A stretch of 64,000 nucleotides of DNA from Gnetum montanum. Lineage: Eukaryota; Streptophyta; Gnetopsida; Gnetales; Gnetaceae. The stretch covers positions 612,414-676,413 of the forward strand of contig MNCI01028444.1 in NCBI GenBank assembly GCA_015680685.1, in the 5' to 3' direction. The notes below the pieces were generated by a model. The model saw only the letters and a program-made list of their open reading frames with translations. It searched no databases and was not told where the DNA came from. Positions 10,601 through 22,019 of the stretch are shown here, in pieces (position 1 is the stretch's first letter; each line of letters begins with the position of its first letter). The position numbers and the translations under genes are program-made.

Positions 10601-12175
10601 AAACATATGACAAGGGTTTAGACAATATAGCAAAATAAAATGATTTCATACATTGTTTCCACCTCGTAAGATTGTACAGTAAACCATCATAGCATAAATT
10701 ACCACGTTTGAAAGGTGAAGGAAATGGTGGGATTTTCTCTTGCACGTCTACGACAGTGAGAGGATGATCCAAAGTCTACTCCTTGTCCAACCATCTGAGC
10801 CTTTTTCACTTGGCGAAAAATTCGACATAGCGGTTAGGGTAATGTGGGATTTCCAATTCTAGTTACCCCATAATAGCAAAACGTACATTGCTAATAGAGG
10901 TGAACTCCTTTATGGCCATTTCGGTCATAGAAAACATATCTGTATCGCCCTGGAGACCATTGTTATTAATAAAAAACCTACATCATAGAATGTAGATAAT
11001 TGTTTACACAGGTCACGAATTCAGAAAAATGGTTAGCATAATTATGACAATTTGGAAACACTTACGCGCATGCATAATACACAATGCCACATGGATTTTG
11101 GAAATAGGTTGTAATATGATGAGCCATGAATAGAGTGTTGTAGGCGTGATAACAATTAAACCTGGGCATGTCCCAGATCCAAGACAAACGTCTCAAACCC
11201 CTGGCACTCTGTTCACGGTCTTGCACCTGCATGGTGTTGATTGAGCCATCCACCAGAAACGTCAAGATGCTTTGTGTTGATCTAACCAATAATGTCTCCA
11301 GAATGGCATCAGCTATCTCGGCCGGTAGATGCGACCAAATAATTACGCTATAATTGTGTAACAAAAACTGTAGGAACTCCCACGCACCTCTTCAGAACCA
11401 AACCACCTCTTCCTTTACACAAGCATGAGGAGCAGGAACATTGGCCACGGGGACATGTAAACAACACAGAACACCCATGATGTCCAAGACAATCAGAACG
11501 GGCTTTAGCGTAATCCTTTACAATGAAACAAACTTCCATTAGGAATAGTAATATAGACATACTAACGAAATACGAAAACCACACAAAATTTTTTCTTCAT
11601 TACGCTACACTAGGATTTTCGTTATCTTGACTCCCAGGAAATTACAAGTTACGCTAGAAATGCATTACGAAAACCACCTAAACCTTTGCCATCGTCCAAG
11701 GTCTATCCCTGACAATGGTAATAAAATTAATATTGCATATTATCCCAGCGTAACATGCAATATTTATGGGCGAGATGATGGAATCCTATTCATACTACAT
11801 AAGGGTATAGTACCTAGACTTCCCCAGTTATGCATTATGTACGCACAACATCACCCAACATCGCCCAAACCCTTATGACTACACAAGGTCTATCCCTGAT
11901 AATAGCAATAGCAGTAATAATACAAACTACGATAGCATAGCTCGTGTGACCAGGTATCAACACCTGCCATAACACTCATCTTCCAAATAGGTACAATTGT
12001 GACCCCATAACAATGGAAATAACAGCGATGTAGGAGGGTAAAAAACCACTTACCGAGTGAGTGGAGTAGCCTCCAGCGTTTTGACCCTGGCCTTTGAAAC
12101 CTGCTGTAAACCCTCTTGCACTTCATCAATCTTCACCAATTTGACATGTTTGCCTCTGATCTTCAGTGCCATCAT
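7665..12175 (-). pseudogene. Antisense nine-exon gene inside Tat-1 (FCP1-like domain, retroelement domain, coiled coil, acidic repeats)
   Basis: Model on the minus strand: exon 1 12175-12054, 2 11515-11066, 3 10977-10703, 4 10596-9547, 5 9441-9238, 6 9090-8953, 7 about 8866-8307, 8 about 8190-8047 (start uncertain), 9 7967-7665. Donors are GTAAGT, GTAATT, GTGAAT, GTACTC or GTATGT and acceptors end AG. Exons 2-3 resemble an FCP1/NIF phosphatase: KPVLIVLDIMGVL, VIIWSHL, NTLFMAHH, but lacking the catalytic Asp pairs. Exon 4 has VHVSFDIDAQLFTDFFG. Exon 7 starts LRWDPKEP and is probably coiled coil. Exon 9 has three acidic repeats (HEEERNEDDGPHEEDL type). At least ten in-frame stops disable this copy. 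Tat-2 carries a homologue with the same exon order. Function is unknown. Confidence 0.82.
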
Positions 12176-12290
12176 CACGACTGAACAACCTTCACAAAAT
12201 AGTCTGCTTATGCCTTACTTCTACTTTCCTTCTGTTATAGCCTAGTTCAAATTTGCAATGTTGCTACTCTACTTTGAGGACAAATCGTTG

Positions 12291-12300
12291 ACTTATAAAT
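12291..12300 (-). promoter_or_regulatory. TATA-box candidate for the antisense gene of Tat-1
   Basis: ATTTATAAGT on the minus strand lies about 115 bases upstream of the first ATG of exon 1 (12175). A compact plant promoter would fit this spacing. It is a short AT-rich motif, so chance is possible. Confidence 0.4.
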
Positions 12301-12359
12301 GAATTTATTGAAACTAACTATTGCATGCTTGATCAATGCGGAATTTTCTCAAAATGCAG

Positions 12360-12747
12360 ATATGTCAGTATGACATGCGTGAAAATCGCAACATTAATCC
12401 CGTAGATATTGTATAGATTACGGTCCGAAAAGACCCTAAACTAATGTGTGGATCATTGTCTCGTAATTCGATCGCATTAACTATGGTCTGCAAAAAATAT
12501 AAATTAGCTGTCTCGACATGCTCGACACGCCACGTGATACTCTCTATCATAGTTCATAGAAATCTTACACTGACATCTAGAATATTGAGCTTACCTCTTT
12601 CTCGCAAATCATGCATATGGTAATGGTCCGCTAAGACCTTAAACTGGCAGCTATTTAACATATACCACTAAAGCACGAAAACCTTTTATCATTTCAATAG
12701 GTCAACAAAAGGCAATGTAACAACCTCCATTTTTGGTGGTTTTGTAG
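12360..12747 (+). repeat. Spacer with degenerate copies of the GTCCG...TTAAACTGGCA motif and a 3' splice site
   Basis: Three degraded copies are visible near 12422, 12484 and 12625 (for example GGTCCGCTAAGACCTTAAAC). They resemble units of the arrays at 7041-7562 and 16195-16600. The stretch ends with TTTTGTAG at 12740-12747, a good 3' splice site exactly where RT-side homology with Tat-2 starts. No gene is seen here. Confidence 0.6.
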
Positions 12748-14388
12748 GTGAATTCGCAAATAGATGCAGCTTTACTTGCACCCCTAGCCTTAACAAGCCC
12801 ATACGGGGAAATTGTTAGACAGCTCAATCACACATTGATAGGAACTAACGCTTCCCTTTGTGATACAACCATAGCAACATTAGAAGTATCACCAGACTAG
12901 CCAGAACACTTAGCCCAAACCCTAGACTTGGAAGCTGGTGATGTGACTGAGGATTCCCTCACTGAGGTCCCTGTGGTTACACATAAAGGAGGAAGCAAAA
13001 CCCTAAAAATTAGTTTTCTCCTTGACTAACAAATGTAGAACGATATATCTCGAGTGCTCCAAGATAACATTACGGTGTTTGCATGGTTGTACGAAGATAT
13101 GCTAGGTTTAGATCTAAGGCTAATACAACACAACATAGTTTTAGACCTGCATATCAAAGCTGTTAAGTAGAAAGCACAAAAGATTAAGCCCAAAATAACG
13201 TTAGTAGTGCATGAGGAAATCACTAAGCTATATCAAGCTGGTTTCATTCGCGCGGTCGATTATTCGGACTGGGTGTCAAACATCATAGTTGTCTCTAAGA
13301 AAATGGGAGGAATATGCATCTGTATAGACTTTCGCGATCTAAACAAGGCCACGATTAAAGACAACTTCCCATTACTGAGTATCGACAAACTTATCGATAC
13401 AACAGTTGGGGCACACATTACTATCCTTCATGGATGGGGTTTTAGGATATAATCAAATCTATATCAACCTAGAACACCAATTGACTATGACTTTCATGAC
13501 CCCTTGGGAAAATTTTTGTTATACCATGATGCCCTTCGAGTTAAAAAATGCTGTAGCAACCTATCAATGCACTATGACATACATCTTCAGTGATTATCTG
13601 TTAGAGAGATTGAATGACTACGTAGACGACATAGCTTTCAAATCTAGAAAGTTGGAAGATCACTTAGGAGACCTAGAATTAGTCCTTAGACGATGTCTCA
13701 AACACAACCTGCGGCTCAACCCAAAAAAGTGCGTATTCGGAGTTAAAACCGGGCGCATGTTGGGGTTTGTAGTATCAGAGAATGGCATTCAAGTTGACCT
13801 CGACAAGGTTAAAGCCATCATCGATATGGCACCACCTGCAAACCTCAAGGAACTATGTGGGCTACAAGGTAGGTTGCAACTTATCAGGTGGTTCATCTCA
13901 AGGTTAACAGATAAGTTACATCCTATGCAACATTTGCTCAAGAAAGGGGATAACTTCGAATGGACCAAGAACTACCAACATGCGTTTGACAGTCTGAAGA
14001 AAGAGCTGTTACATTTGCCAACAGTTTTCTCGCCACAAAGGGATCAGCCTTTCTACATATACTTGGCAAGCTCAAAGGTGTCTATAGCTGCGTTGTTGTG
14101 CCAAAGAAGGGACGACGGGTCAGAAGTTCCTATCTATTACCTAAGTCACGCTCTATTTGCATACGAAACATGGTATAATGAAGTAGAGCATAACTGTTTA
14201 GCATTTTTGTTTGCACTCAAGAAATGTAGGCACTATCTCTTCCATAGCCAGGTTAACGTAATCTATAAAAATAACATTCTATGGGCCATCACAAATAATT
14301 TGTACGAAAGTAGTAGGATAGCCCATTGGAAAGCCATCACGGTGGAGTTTGACTTGCACTACATTAGCCAATCTTCCACAAAAGGCTA
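12748..14388 (+). pseudogene. pol: Reverse transcriptase and gypsy-type RNase H of Tat-1
   Basis: This copies element RNA to cDNA in the particle. Homology with Tat-2 begins right after the acceptor at 12747. RT landmarks: KLYQAGFIRAVDYSDWVSN (13227-13284), IDFRDLNKATIKDNFPL, a one-base frame change near 13405-13440, and catalytic YVDD at 13619-13630 followed by NPKKCVFGVKTG. The gypsy RNase H follows (about 14040-14390: YYLSHALFAYETWYNEVEHN). Its first catalytic Asp position reads YLASSKVSI, so that acid is missing; the same is true in Tat-2. In-frame stops occur near 13027, 13033, 13168 and 14386. A frameshift and stops make this copy defective. Confidence 0.88.
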
Positions 14389-14390
14389 AG

Positions 14391-14910
14391 CGATAGCCAA
14401 CCAGCTTGCAACATCTCCAATTAATGACCAAGCCGTGATAGAGCCCAAGTTTCCCGATGAACAGATATGCAGTTTAAGCCCTGTATCAACAGGCCTCAAA
14501 GGGACATTATACTTCGATGGAGCTTTGACTACCAGAGGTGGTAGTGCTGCCGCCATTATTATGCTCTCTCCTGAGGATGTGTGTCCATGGGCTTACCGCC
14601 TAGCCTTCCCTTATACGAACAATGTGGCCGAGTACGAGGTGCTCCTCAGGGGATTATTGACAGCTAGAAAACTCAATGTTCAACACCTAGCAATCCGAGG
14701 TGATTCAATGCTTGTTATCAATCAAATCACATGAGTCTATGACTGCAAAGCTTTGCATCTGTAGCCTTATTGCGATACGGCTAAAGATCTCCTAAAAAAA
14801 TTCATGACAACTAATGCCCAACACGTGCCATGTAACAAAAACATTGTAGCTGATGCACTAGCCACACTGGCCTTAAACGTGCCACTACATTTTTTTGCCA
14901 CTTGGCCTGC
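14391..14910 (+). pseudogene. Archaeal-type RNase H of Tat-1
   Basis: This is the second RNase H domain, the hallmark of the Tat lineage, thought to supply the activity that the gypsy domain has lost. The four acidic positions are visible: FDGA (14513-14524), NNVAEYEVLLRGL, RGDSMLVINQ and ADALATLAL (about 14849-14880). A TGA stop at about 14732 and a TAG near 14761 interrupt the frame. It lies directly between the gypsy RNase H and the integrase. Confidence 0.85.
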
Positions 14911-16192
14911 TTTAATGATGGAATGTACAGAGCCTATCATTCAAGCAGTGAAAATTTCTTCTCTAAGCACGAGTGAAACATCAGAATGGTACGATAACAT
15001 TAAAGCCTACCTTCTGCATGGCGAACCATCACACGAGCTAACACCCATACAAAAAGATGCAATCCGCAAGCGTGCCAGGCAATATGTCATCATTGGAGAT
15101 AGTACTCTCTGTAGACGCTCTTTTGATAGAGTATTGTTAACCTACGTCAACAATGACCAAGTGCAATGAATAATTAGCAAAGTCCATGAAAGATTATGTG
15201 GGAGACATATAGCCCCACGAGCTATGGCTGCTAAAATCAGACGCTTAGGGTATTATTGGCCATACATGGAACCAGATTGCCTAACCAAAGTTAAGACATG
15301 TGATACATGCCAACATTATGCAAATATAATACGCGTGTCACCAACAGAATTACATACCATGTAGATCACTTGGCCATTCCAACGATGGGGACTAAACATC
15401 ATAGGTGCCATCACACCTAAGTCTTCCACAGGACATAGCTTCATCATCACCGCCACTGAGTATTTCACAAAGTGGGTTGAGACTATTCCCCTACAAAAGA
15501 TTACATCTCAACAGGTTTGCCATTTTATCTTAGACAATATAGTAACCAGATTTGGGCTTCCTATGTACAGAAAACAAATCTTTTTGCGATAACCTTGGTA
15601 TCAAGAAATCTTTTTCCTCACCCTATTACCTGCAAGTAAATGGTCAAGTAGAAGCAACAAACAAGGTAATTATCAATCTACTTAATAAGATGCTCAGCAA
15701 CAACAAAAAATGATGGCATGAAAAAATCCTCTACATGCTATGGGTCTATCGTATGACATGCAGAACAACTACTGATAGGACACCCTATAGCTTAGTCTAT
15801 GGATCTGAAGCAATGTTGCCCTTGGAACTATAAATCCCCTCATTGCAGATGGTCCTCTCCACGGTTATAAATGAGACTCAACACAACGAGTCTAGGATCA
15901 TGGATTTAGACTTAGTGGAGGAGAAACGCATCCAGACGCTTGACACTATCGAAAGGTATCAAGATAGGCAGAGATAGAAGCATCATCACAACTTGCATCA
16001 ATGACTGATCAAGAAAGGAGACTTGGTTCTCAAAGCCGTTTGTGAACTAGTGGGCAAATTCTCTGCAAGTTGGGAAGGCCCTCTCTTGGTTATCAATGCA
16101 TACGAGAACAGAGCATTCAGGCTAGCAGACATCAACGACAACGAACACCTGAATCTAGTGAATCATGTGTATCTGAAGCAGTACTACATCTA
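14911..16192 (+). pseudogene. Integrase of Tat-1, core deleted in part
   Basis: This domain inserts the cDNA into host DNA in the nucleus. The HHCC zinc module is present at about 15178-15320 (KVHERLCGRH ... TCDTCQ). The core starts at about 15385 (GLNIIGAITPKSSTGH), where the first catalytic Asp is Asn. The second Asp block (DNGxxF) is absent: the sequence passes from TRFGLPM (about 15566) to unrelated frame around 15570-15640, consistent with a deletion and frameshift. The C-terminal module GDLVLKAVCELVGKFSASW is intact to the stop near 16192. Upstream linker: SEWYDNIKAYLLHGEPSHEL (about 14982-15041). Confidence 0.85.
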
Positions 16193-16194
16193 AA

Positions 16195-16600
16195 CGTCGA
16201 CTCGGCTTAAACGCAAGGTAACAAATGTCTGCTACAATGTAAAACTGGCAAAGTTGTACACGTCCGCTATGACGTAAAATTGGCATTTCTTGCACGTGTC
16301 TGCCAAGATGCTAAACTGGCAAAGTTTCTGACTGTCTGCCATGACATGAAACTAGCAAGGTAAGCATACATCTAACTGAGACACTAAACCAACACAGACT
16401 TGTCCCTGGGTCATGACATAAAACTGACACCCATAGCACGGTCTACTGGAACCATAAACTAGCACTTCCACCGTCCGCTACAACGTAAAACTAGCAAGTT
16501 TCAGTTTGCCCAGACATTAAACTAGGACCATGGTTTGTTGAGACTTGAAACCAGCAACAACGGCCAACCAGGACTCAAAATTGGAATCCATCCACAAACA
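16195..16600 (+). repeat. Degenerate tandem repeat after integrase of Tat-1
   Basis: About ten diverged units of 35-45 bp of the form GTCTGCTACAATGTAAAACTGGCA. The motif matches the 87-bp array at 7041 and the spacer at 12360, and it matches the array after integrase in Tat-2 (55690-56095). Non-coding. Confidence 0.75.
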
Positions 16601-17777
16601 ACCCATGAAGCAAGTGAGCATGATCACTCTTGCACTACATCCCTACCAGATAAAATGAGTAAGGCGTTGGAATAGACGCAACACCACTACCTCACTGGCA
16701 TCCTACTGATTCCTCAGATATGCTAAAAGGCATGCTACTGATCCCTCGGAGATGTTGCTATGATAGCCACTTTGTAGTTGCAGCTCCTGGGATCAACTTC
16801 GCTGCTTGGAGCCTCAAAGAAACTGTAGTCATCCATAGTTTCAGTAGCCTCCACCCATCGCCGCCACTAGATTCTAGCTTAACAGATTCACCTGACTGGT
16901 TCTTTGTCTAGTCAATTAAGCAAGATGAATCTGGTTGTCAACAACGGCTTCATGAACCATGGCATCAACATAGGGACCCTTGCTCCTTGCTACGGTCCCT
17001 CTTTCATGGCCTCCGCTCTCCTTTTCGCTTTAGACAACGCCTATTTCAACAACCTCCCCCCCCCCCTAGCGCTTAGGATGACTAATTTTGCTCTTTGTTC
17101 TCTATTATGTTTTGCAGGTTACTTGTTATGACAGCGTTAATCGAGAATGCATTCATTAGAAGGTGAGGTGTCACGATGTTCTGAAGTGGCTACTCAGACT
17201 AGCTTGGCTACTTGGGAGTGCAAAGCCTGCCTCTCCCTCCATCAGATACCTTACTTCGCTTTCTCCTTCCCTTATGATCACCTTTACCCTCTTCCTTATG
17301 TGTACAGTGTGAAAATTTAATCAATTCTTTCACATCATCATGTCCATGAACTAGCGTAATGCAACTCGCCTTGTGAAATGTAATTTGCAAAAAAAAAAAA
17401 AAATAGTCAAAGCTTGGAAAAATGGATGTAAAACAACTCATCCAGGCCATATGAGCATAAGACAACTCGTTCGTGCAAGCCCTTCATATGTAGCATGGTA
17501 GCGTAACTTCTTGCAAATACACTCGCAAAAGGACACCTAATGACTTATTCGTGCAATTTTTATGTTCACATGCTTAAGTCTTCCCTGAACCTCCCTCCTC
17601 TTACTTCTTCAAAATCCTCCTATGCTCCTCCCCCTGCCTTTGCACTTCCAAGTTTGATAGAGGGACATTTGAGCAATTGCCGACGGATGTTGTTGGTGCC
17701 TTTACCTCTCTGGTGTTTCATATTCTTTGTCGATGTCTTTCAGGCAAGCCCTCTAAATGTCAACAAAGAAGGGCCAT
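16601..17777 (+). other. 3' untranslated region and polypurine tract of Tat-1
   Basis: No supported gene is present; short open frames at 16720-17131 have no recognisable domain. There is a poly-A stretch near 17387-17402. The polypurine tract (GTCAACAAAGAAGGGCCAT, 17759-17777) directly abuts the 3' LTR. The same tract occurs in Tat-2 on the other strand at 54666-54685. Confidence 0.75.
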
Positions 17778-19307
17778 TGAAACACCGTGAAAATTTCGAG
17801 GCCTCAACAGTTCAACAACATCTTACGACCCAAGCAAGGATTTATGACAAGTCGTGGCTCAGCAAGTTCCCTTTCCGGCTAAGGATCTGTTGCGCCATGC
17901 TACGTAGCATAGCATAATAAACTCCAGGGGACAGAACAAGACAAGGGATGCACAACGGAAAGCCTTCAACTTTGCAAATTTTCTATGTTTCAAAAATCTT
18001 AAATTTTGGCACATTACGCCGCATTACACGACATAGCGTAACATAGCATAACGCAGCATAATGCCAGAAGACAATCCATCGCAATAACAGAGATGGCAAG
18101 ATTTGAGACCTCAGTGGTCCAGTAAAATCTCAAGGCTTAAGCAACGATCTGCAACATGCTGTACATTTTAACAAGTTTTCTTTTTCGGTTAAGGGGTCTA
18201 TTATGCTACATTATGTAGTGTAGCATAATAACCACAGAAGGATTGAACAGAAACAAAGGAAGTGTGGAAACAACACTTCAATTTTTTGCAGGCTCGCTAT
18301 TTTACGCTAAATTACGCTATGCAGCATAATCTAGCACGACACAGCATAATACAAACAATGACAGAGATAGCACAATTTAGGCATCAGTAGTTCATACATC
18401 ACAATACGCTCTCTAGCATATTGCAGCGTAACCAAAGAATAGTTTGTTGTCAAAGCTCCAGCAAAAGTGGTTTACAATGCATTACGCTTCAGAGCGTAAT
18501 GCAGCGTGGTGTCGCAAGCTTCAAAAACAAACACACCAAGTCAACGGAATCTTGTAGGTTCAGGACACACATCATCTAAACTGCATTTTTCTCCTGACCC
18601 TAACCTTATAAATATTCCAATTGACAAAGATCAAAGGGTTGGCAAAAAATTTCTCTAAATTGAAAAATTCTCTCCATGAGCAATTTTCTTTCATTGGCAA
18701 TCATTGACAACTTTTGGTAAATATTAACAAGAGAGCAAAAGAGGGTTCAGCGATTGTAAGAACATCAAAGGTGATTGGCAAGAATCCTCGATCAGAAACA
18801 ACCAGTTAATGGATATTCTGCTTCGGGTCTGACTTCCTTGCACCCAGATTGGCTAGAACAAGGTACATTGACCTTTGCTTTTTTTATCTTTAAATAGCTT
18901 TCCCGTTGTTGGCACGTGCTTCGTCTAAATCGAAGTCCGCCTGTAATCATTGTATCCAACATATTTTGTTCATAAGTTAAATCCTAGATCTTGGGATTGC
19001 ATGCTCTCTAAATTCAATCTCCTGTGTCTTATCTATATGGATTTTGCAATCACTTTAAATCATTTACATCGTTTTCAATTACTTTCGAGATTAACGATAT
19101 TATATCTCCTCATAAAAATCGTCATTTTGCCATCCAATTATTACAAAAATTTTACTAATTAAGTAAGTCCCTATCTAATTGACAAGACCATTCAGGGCAC
19201 CTCAGATTCGTCTTCTCCAGCACAGCCCTCGCACGGATCCGAGGTTGGAACTATGTACATGGACTTCCGCTCGGTATTTCCAGTGACCAACGTTTTCTGT
19301 TGTTATA
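17778..19307 (+). repeat. 3' LTR of Tat-1
   Basis: This is the direct repeat of 1493-3022, 1530 bp. It ends TTGTTATA where the 5' copy ends TTGTTACA. CTTATAAATATTC near 18604-18616 is the matching TATA candidate. Most differences between the LTRs are transitions. Confidence 0.95.
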
Positions 19308-20047
19308 TCAGCATGCTGCCAAATCTATAAATAAGAGGTGAATCTCCCTTGTTTCTCCATCTAGATCTAGACCTTAGCCAAACTCTTGCAGTTTTTCCAT
19401 TCCAAAGTTAGAGTAATTTCCGTGTGCCCGCAGTAGGAGTCCCAAAGTGAACGGATCTTTATTCAAGCAAATATTGTACCTAAGCACAAGTTTGTGTACA
19501 GAAATAAAGATGAAATTTTGGATAAACCTTGTAGTTCATGGACTAAGCTAATTAGGACTTTAATTATTGTTAATTATTTGAATGCTTTATTAGTTAATTA
19601 ATCTCTCTCAACCATTAACACTCCTAGTTAAGTGCATTCAGTACGACCACTTCGAGCACGTGCGTTACGCTTGGTAATCCCAGTAAGGAATAGCATTTGG
19701 TAATCCCAGAAGGTTGCATTGGTTTAGGGTGTGAACGGCAAGTGGGAATGGATACTGATGCTAGGCATTAGAACTTAGTTAGTTAAAGTTAGTTACTTAG
19801 TCTCTTCACCCTTTCTCTCATTAGCATAGGTGATAAAACATAAAATATATAAAAATCACATACCTCAAACTTACTTAACCATACAGACGTGACAAATATA
19901 AGTAAGTCTGGGAAGATAACAAATGATAAACCTTAAGTGTTCCATAAGGCGTGTAGGCACTTAGTCTATGGAATTCAACTAGATTACGTGTGTAACGCTC
20001 GTATTCGTATGGTTGAGTGTAGGGGTACCTCGCCACTCATCAGAGTG

Positions 20048-20720
20048 GAAAGAAATCCATAATGGCATTCCCACCGTCCAAGGGGTAGAAGAGGATGAAG
20101 GATGTTGCATTCCCCTTGAAGTCACCCCCAATTCAAACCATTGGGTCATCGTTGAGTCTAGGAACTACACAAGTCACACATTAATTATAATGTTTTTAAG
20201 TGAAACAGGGTTGCACGTTTCCAAGAGTTGGAAAAACATGGAGTGGATGAATGGGTGGATGACATGGACTCACTACCAATATTATGAGGTGAAAGTAAAT
20301 GCAAAAACCAAGAACAACCATGTGAGGACAGGAGTGAGGTAAAATAAGTGGCTTATTTTTAGTGACCCATTGCAACAAAAACCATCTACGCCAAACTTGA
20401 TGACAATAAGATGGCCGATTAGCGATCACTTGAAAATGAAATACACACATATTTATAAATAAAAAACAACAAAGAAATGGAAAAATAATTAAAGAAAGGA
20501 AAGAAAATTAACAAGAATTGGTAAACATATGAACAATGTTGAAAAACAAAAAAGTGTAAAACAAAAAATTCCAAAAATAGTGAGGAGCGTAGTGGGATGG
20601 ATCAACATGGAAAATGGTCTCCCCCATGAATAGGTGGAAAGGAGGAGATACGAAAGATGGAGCAAGGTTGTCCTGGTGATGATGAGGTGGTGAAACTGGT
20701 TGGGTGGAGCTCATGAAAAG
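20048..20720 (-). mobile_element. Athila C sequence just downstream of integrase, with a polypurine-like box
   Basis: Non-coding, with no recognisable domain. On the minus strand CATGGGGGAGACC (about 20617-20629) resembles boxes at the equivalent place in copy B (CATGGGGGAGATGG, 29806-29819) and copy D (46694-46707). It also resembles the true 3' polypurine tract CATGGGGGTA of copy B. Confidence 0.55.
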
Positions 20721-21990
20721 GTTTTAGTTGTTGTCGATTGACCAACTGCGTCTGTGTGGGATCCTCAGGTTTGTGGATAAGCAAGGCCCTGGATGGGAAG
20801 GTTTTGGAGACAATGTAAGGTCTCTCCCATAGTATTTGAAACTTGGTTGGTTGTGATACATGTGTGGGGTTTCAATACAACACCTTGTCTCCACATCTAA
20901 AGGTGATCTTCCAGATCCTAAGATCATGACGTTTTTTGTTGTATGCCTTGTGGATATCATTTGACGATAGGGCCACTAATCGATTCTCATCTAGCACACT
21001 TAGGTTGATAAGTTGTTCATGTTGTGTTAGCGGCAGGTCAAGACCTAGGTCACTGGCTATGGATAATGTTTAGAGTTCTGCCTAGATTGGAAGTTTTGGT
21101 AACTTTCCATACACTAACTCATAGGGAGAGTACCTTACAGGAAGTTTCCAAGTGGTGTGATAGGCCCAAAGGGCATCGTTAAGTTTGGTGCTCCGATCCC
21201 CCCTGTATTTGTTGATGGTTCAGGTGAGGATCTTGGTGATCTCCCTATTGGTGACTTCGGCCTACCCATTGGCTTGGAGGTGATAGGGTGTTGTGAATTT
21301 ATGGGTGACCCCAAGTGTTGCATGAGTTTTTGAAAAGTGACACTCGTGAAATGAGTTCCATTGTCCGAGATGAGTGCACGTGGCACTCCAAACCTATTGA
21401 TGATTTTTTGTTGGACAAATTGTGTAGTGGTATTTGAAGAATAGTTGATGACAGCAGCCACCTCCACCCATTTTGTGCAATAGTCCATAGCTACGATGAT
21501 GTATGCCTTTCTATTGGATAGGGGTGTGATGGGCCCCATGAAGTCAATGCCCCAAATGTCAAAGGGCTCCAGTGGTTGGATCCACTATTGAGGTCCCTGC
21601 ATCTATGCAGTCATCCTACCATCTCTTTGGCATCATTCACAGGAGTGGGTGAACCATTGTGCATTCTTGAAAATTGTGGGCCAGTAATATCCTACAAGCA
21701 GGATCTTAATGGCTGTGCGACATCCAACATAGTCGCCCCACAAGGGCCCTCATGAGCATCTTAGAGGATGTGCAGTGTATCATCATCAAGGACACACCAT
21801 TGAACTAGGCCATCTACACACACCTTATAAAGGTGACCATTGATTTCCATGAAGCACTTGACCTTATGGAAAAACTATTGTGAGATAGGTAAGGATGTGC
21901 CTGAACCAAGGTGATGCTTTGGGCACCTATGAATCGACTACACCTATAAAGAGAAGTTCGTTTGGAAATTGATCAGAAAGGAGCTCCTCC
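20721..21990 (-). pseudogene. Integrase of Athila C
   Basis: The best-preserved piece is at 21539-21135. It shows MGPITPLSNRKAYIIVAMDY, then TKWVEVAAVINYSS, then the second catalytic block ISDNGTHFTS. After that the frame breaks. The zinc module upstream (to about 21990) is recoverable only across stops, for example DAHEGPCG. The C-terminal part to about 20720 is frameshifted. It joins retroelement cDNA to the host genome when intact; this copy is dead. Confidence 0.75.
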
Positions 21991-22019
21991 TCTTCTATGT
22001 CATCCCAACACAACCGAGA

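Larger units (their letters stand above)
1493..19307 (+). mobile_element. Tat-1: complete 17.8-kb Tat/Ogre-like Ty3/gypsy retrotransposon with antisense gene
   Basis: Both LTRs are 1530 bp (1493-3022 and 17778-19307) and start TGAAACACCG. The 5' copy ends TTGTTACA and the 3' copy TTGTTATA. The target duplication is GCAGC (1488-1492) against TCAGC (19308-19312), one mismatch. Order: gag, protease, 87-bp tandem repeats, antisense gene on the minus strand, RT, gypsy RNase H, archaeal-type RNase H, integrase, degenerate repeats, polypurine tract. A second RNase H is established for the Tat lineage. In the first ~370 LTR positions I counted about 30 differences by eye, mostly C/T or G/A. The copy is old enough to be defective but younger than the Athila layers. 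Confidence 0.93.
1395..20042 (+). repeat. Solo LTR of the TGATG...CTCATCA family, split by Tat-1
   Basis: The LTR consists of 1395-1492 joined to about 19313-20042. It starts TGATGG, ends CTCATCA, and is bordered by a perfect 5-bp duplication GAGTG (1390-1394 and 20043-20047). Its body resembles the 3' LTR of copy B at 34701-35583, with shared phrases near CTATAAATAAGAG, the AACTCTTGCAG leader and the ATTCGTATGGTTG end. No internal element sequence remains between the target copies apart from Tat-1. The parental element therefore collapsed by LTR-LTR recombination, either before or after Tat-1 landed in it. Confidence 0.9.

Noticed and set aside
16720-17131. Two plus-strand frames (63 and 75 codons) after integrase in Tat-1 as an extra gene
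   Set aside because: No domain, no counterpart in Tat-2 at the same place that I could see, and the second lacks an ATG in good context.
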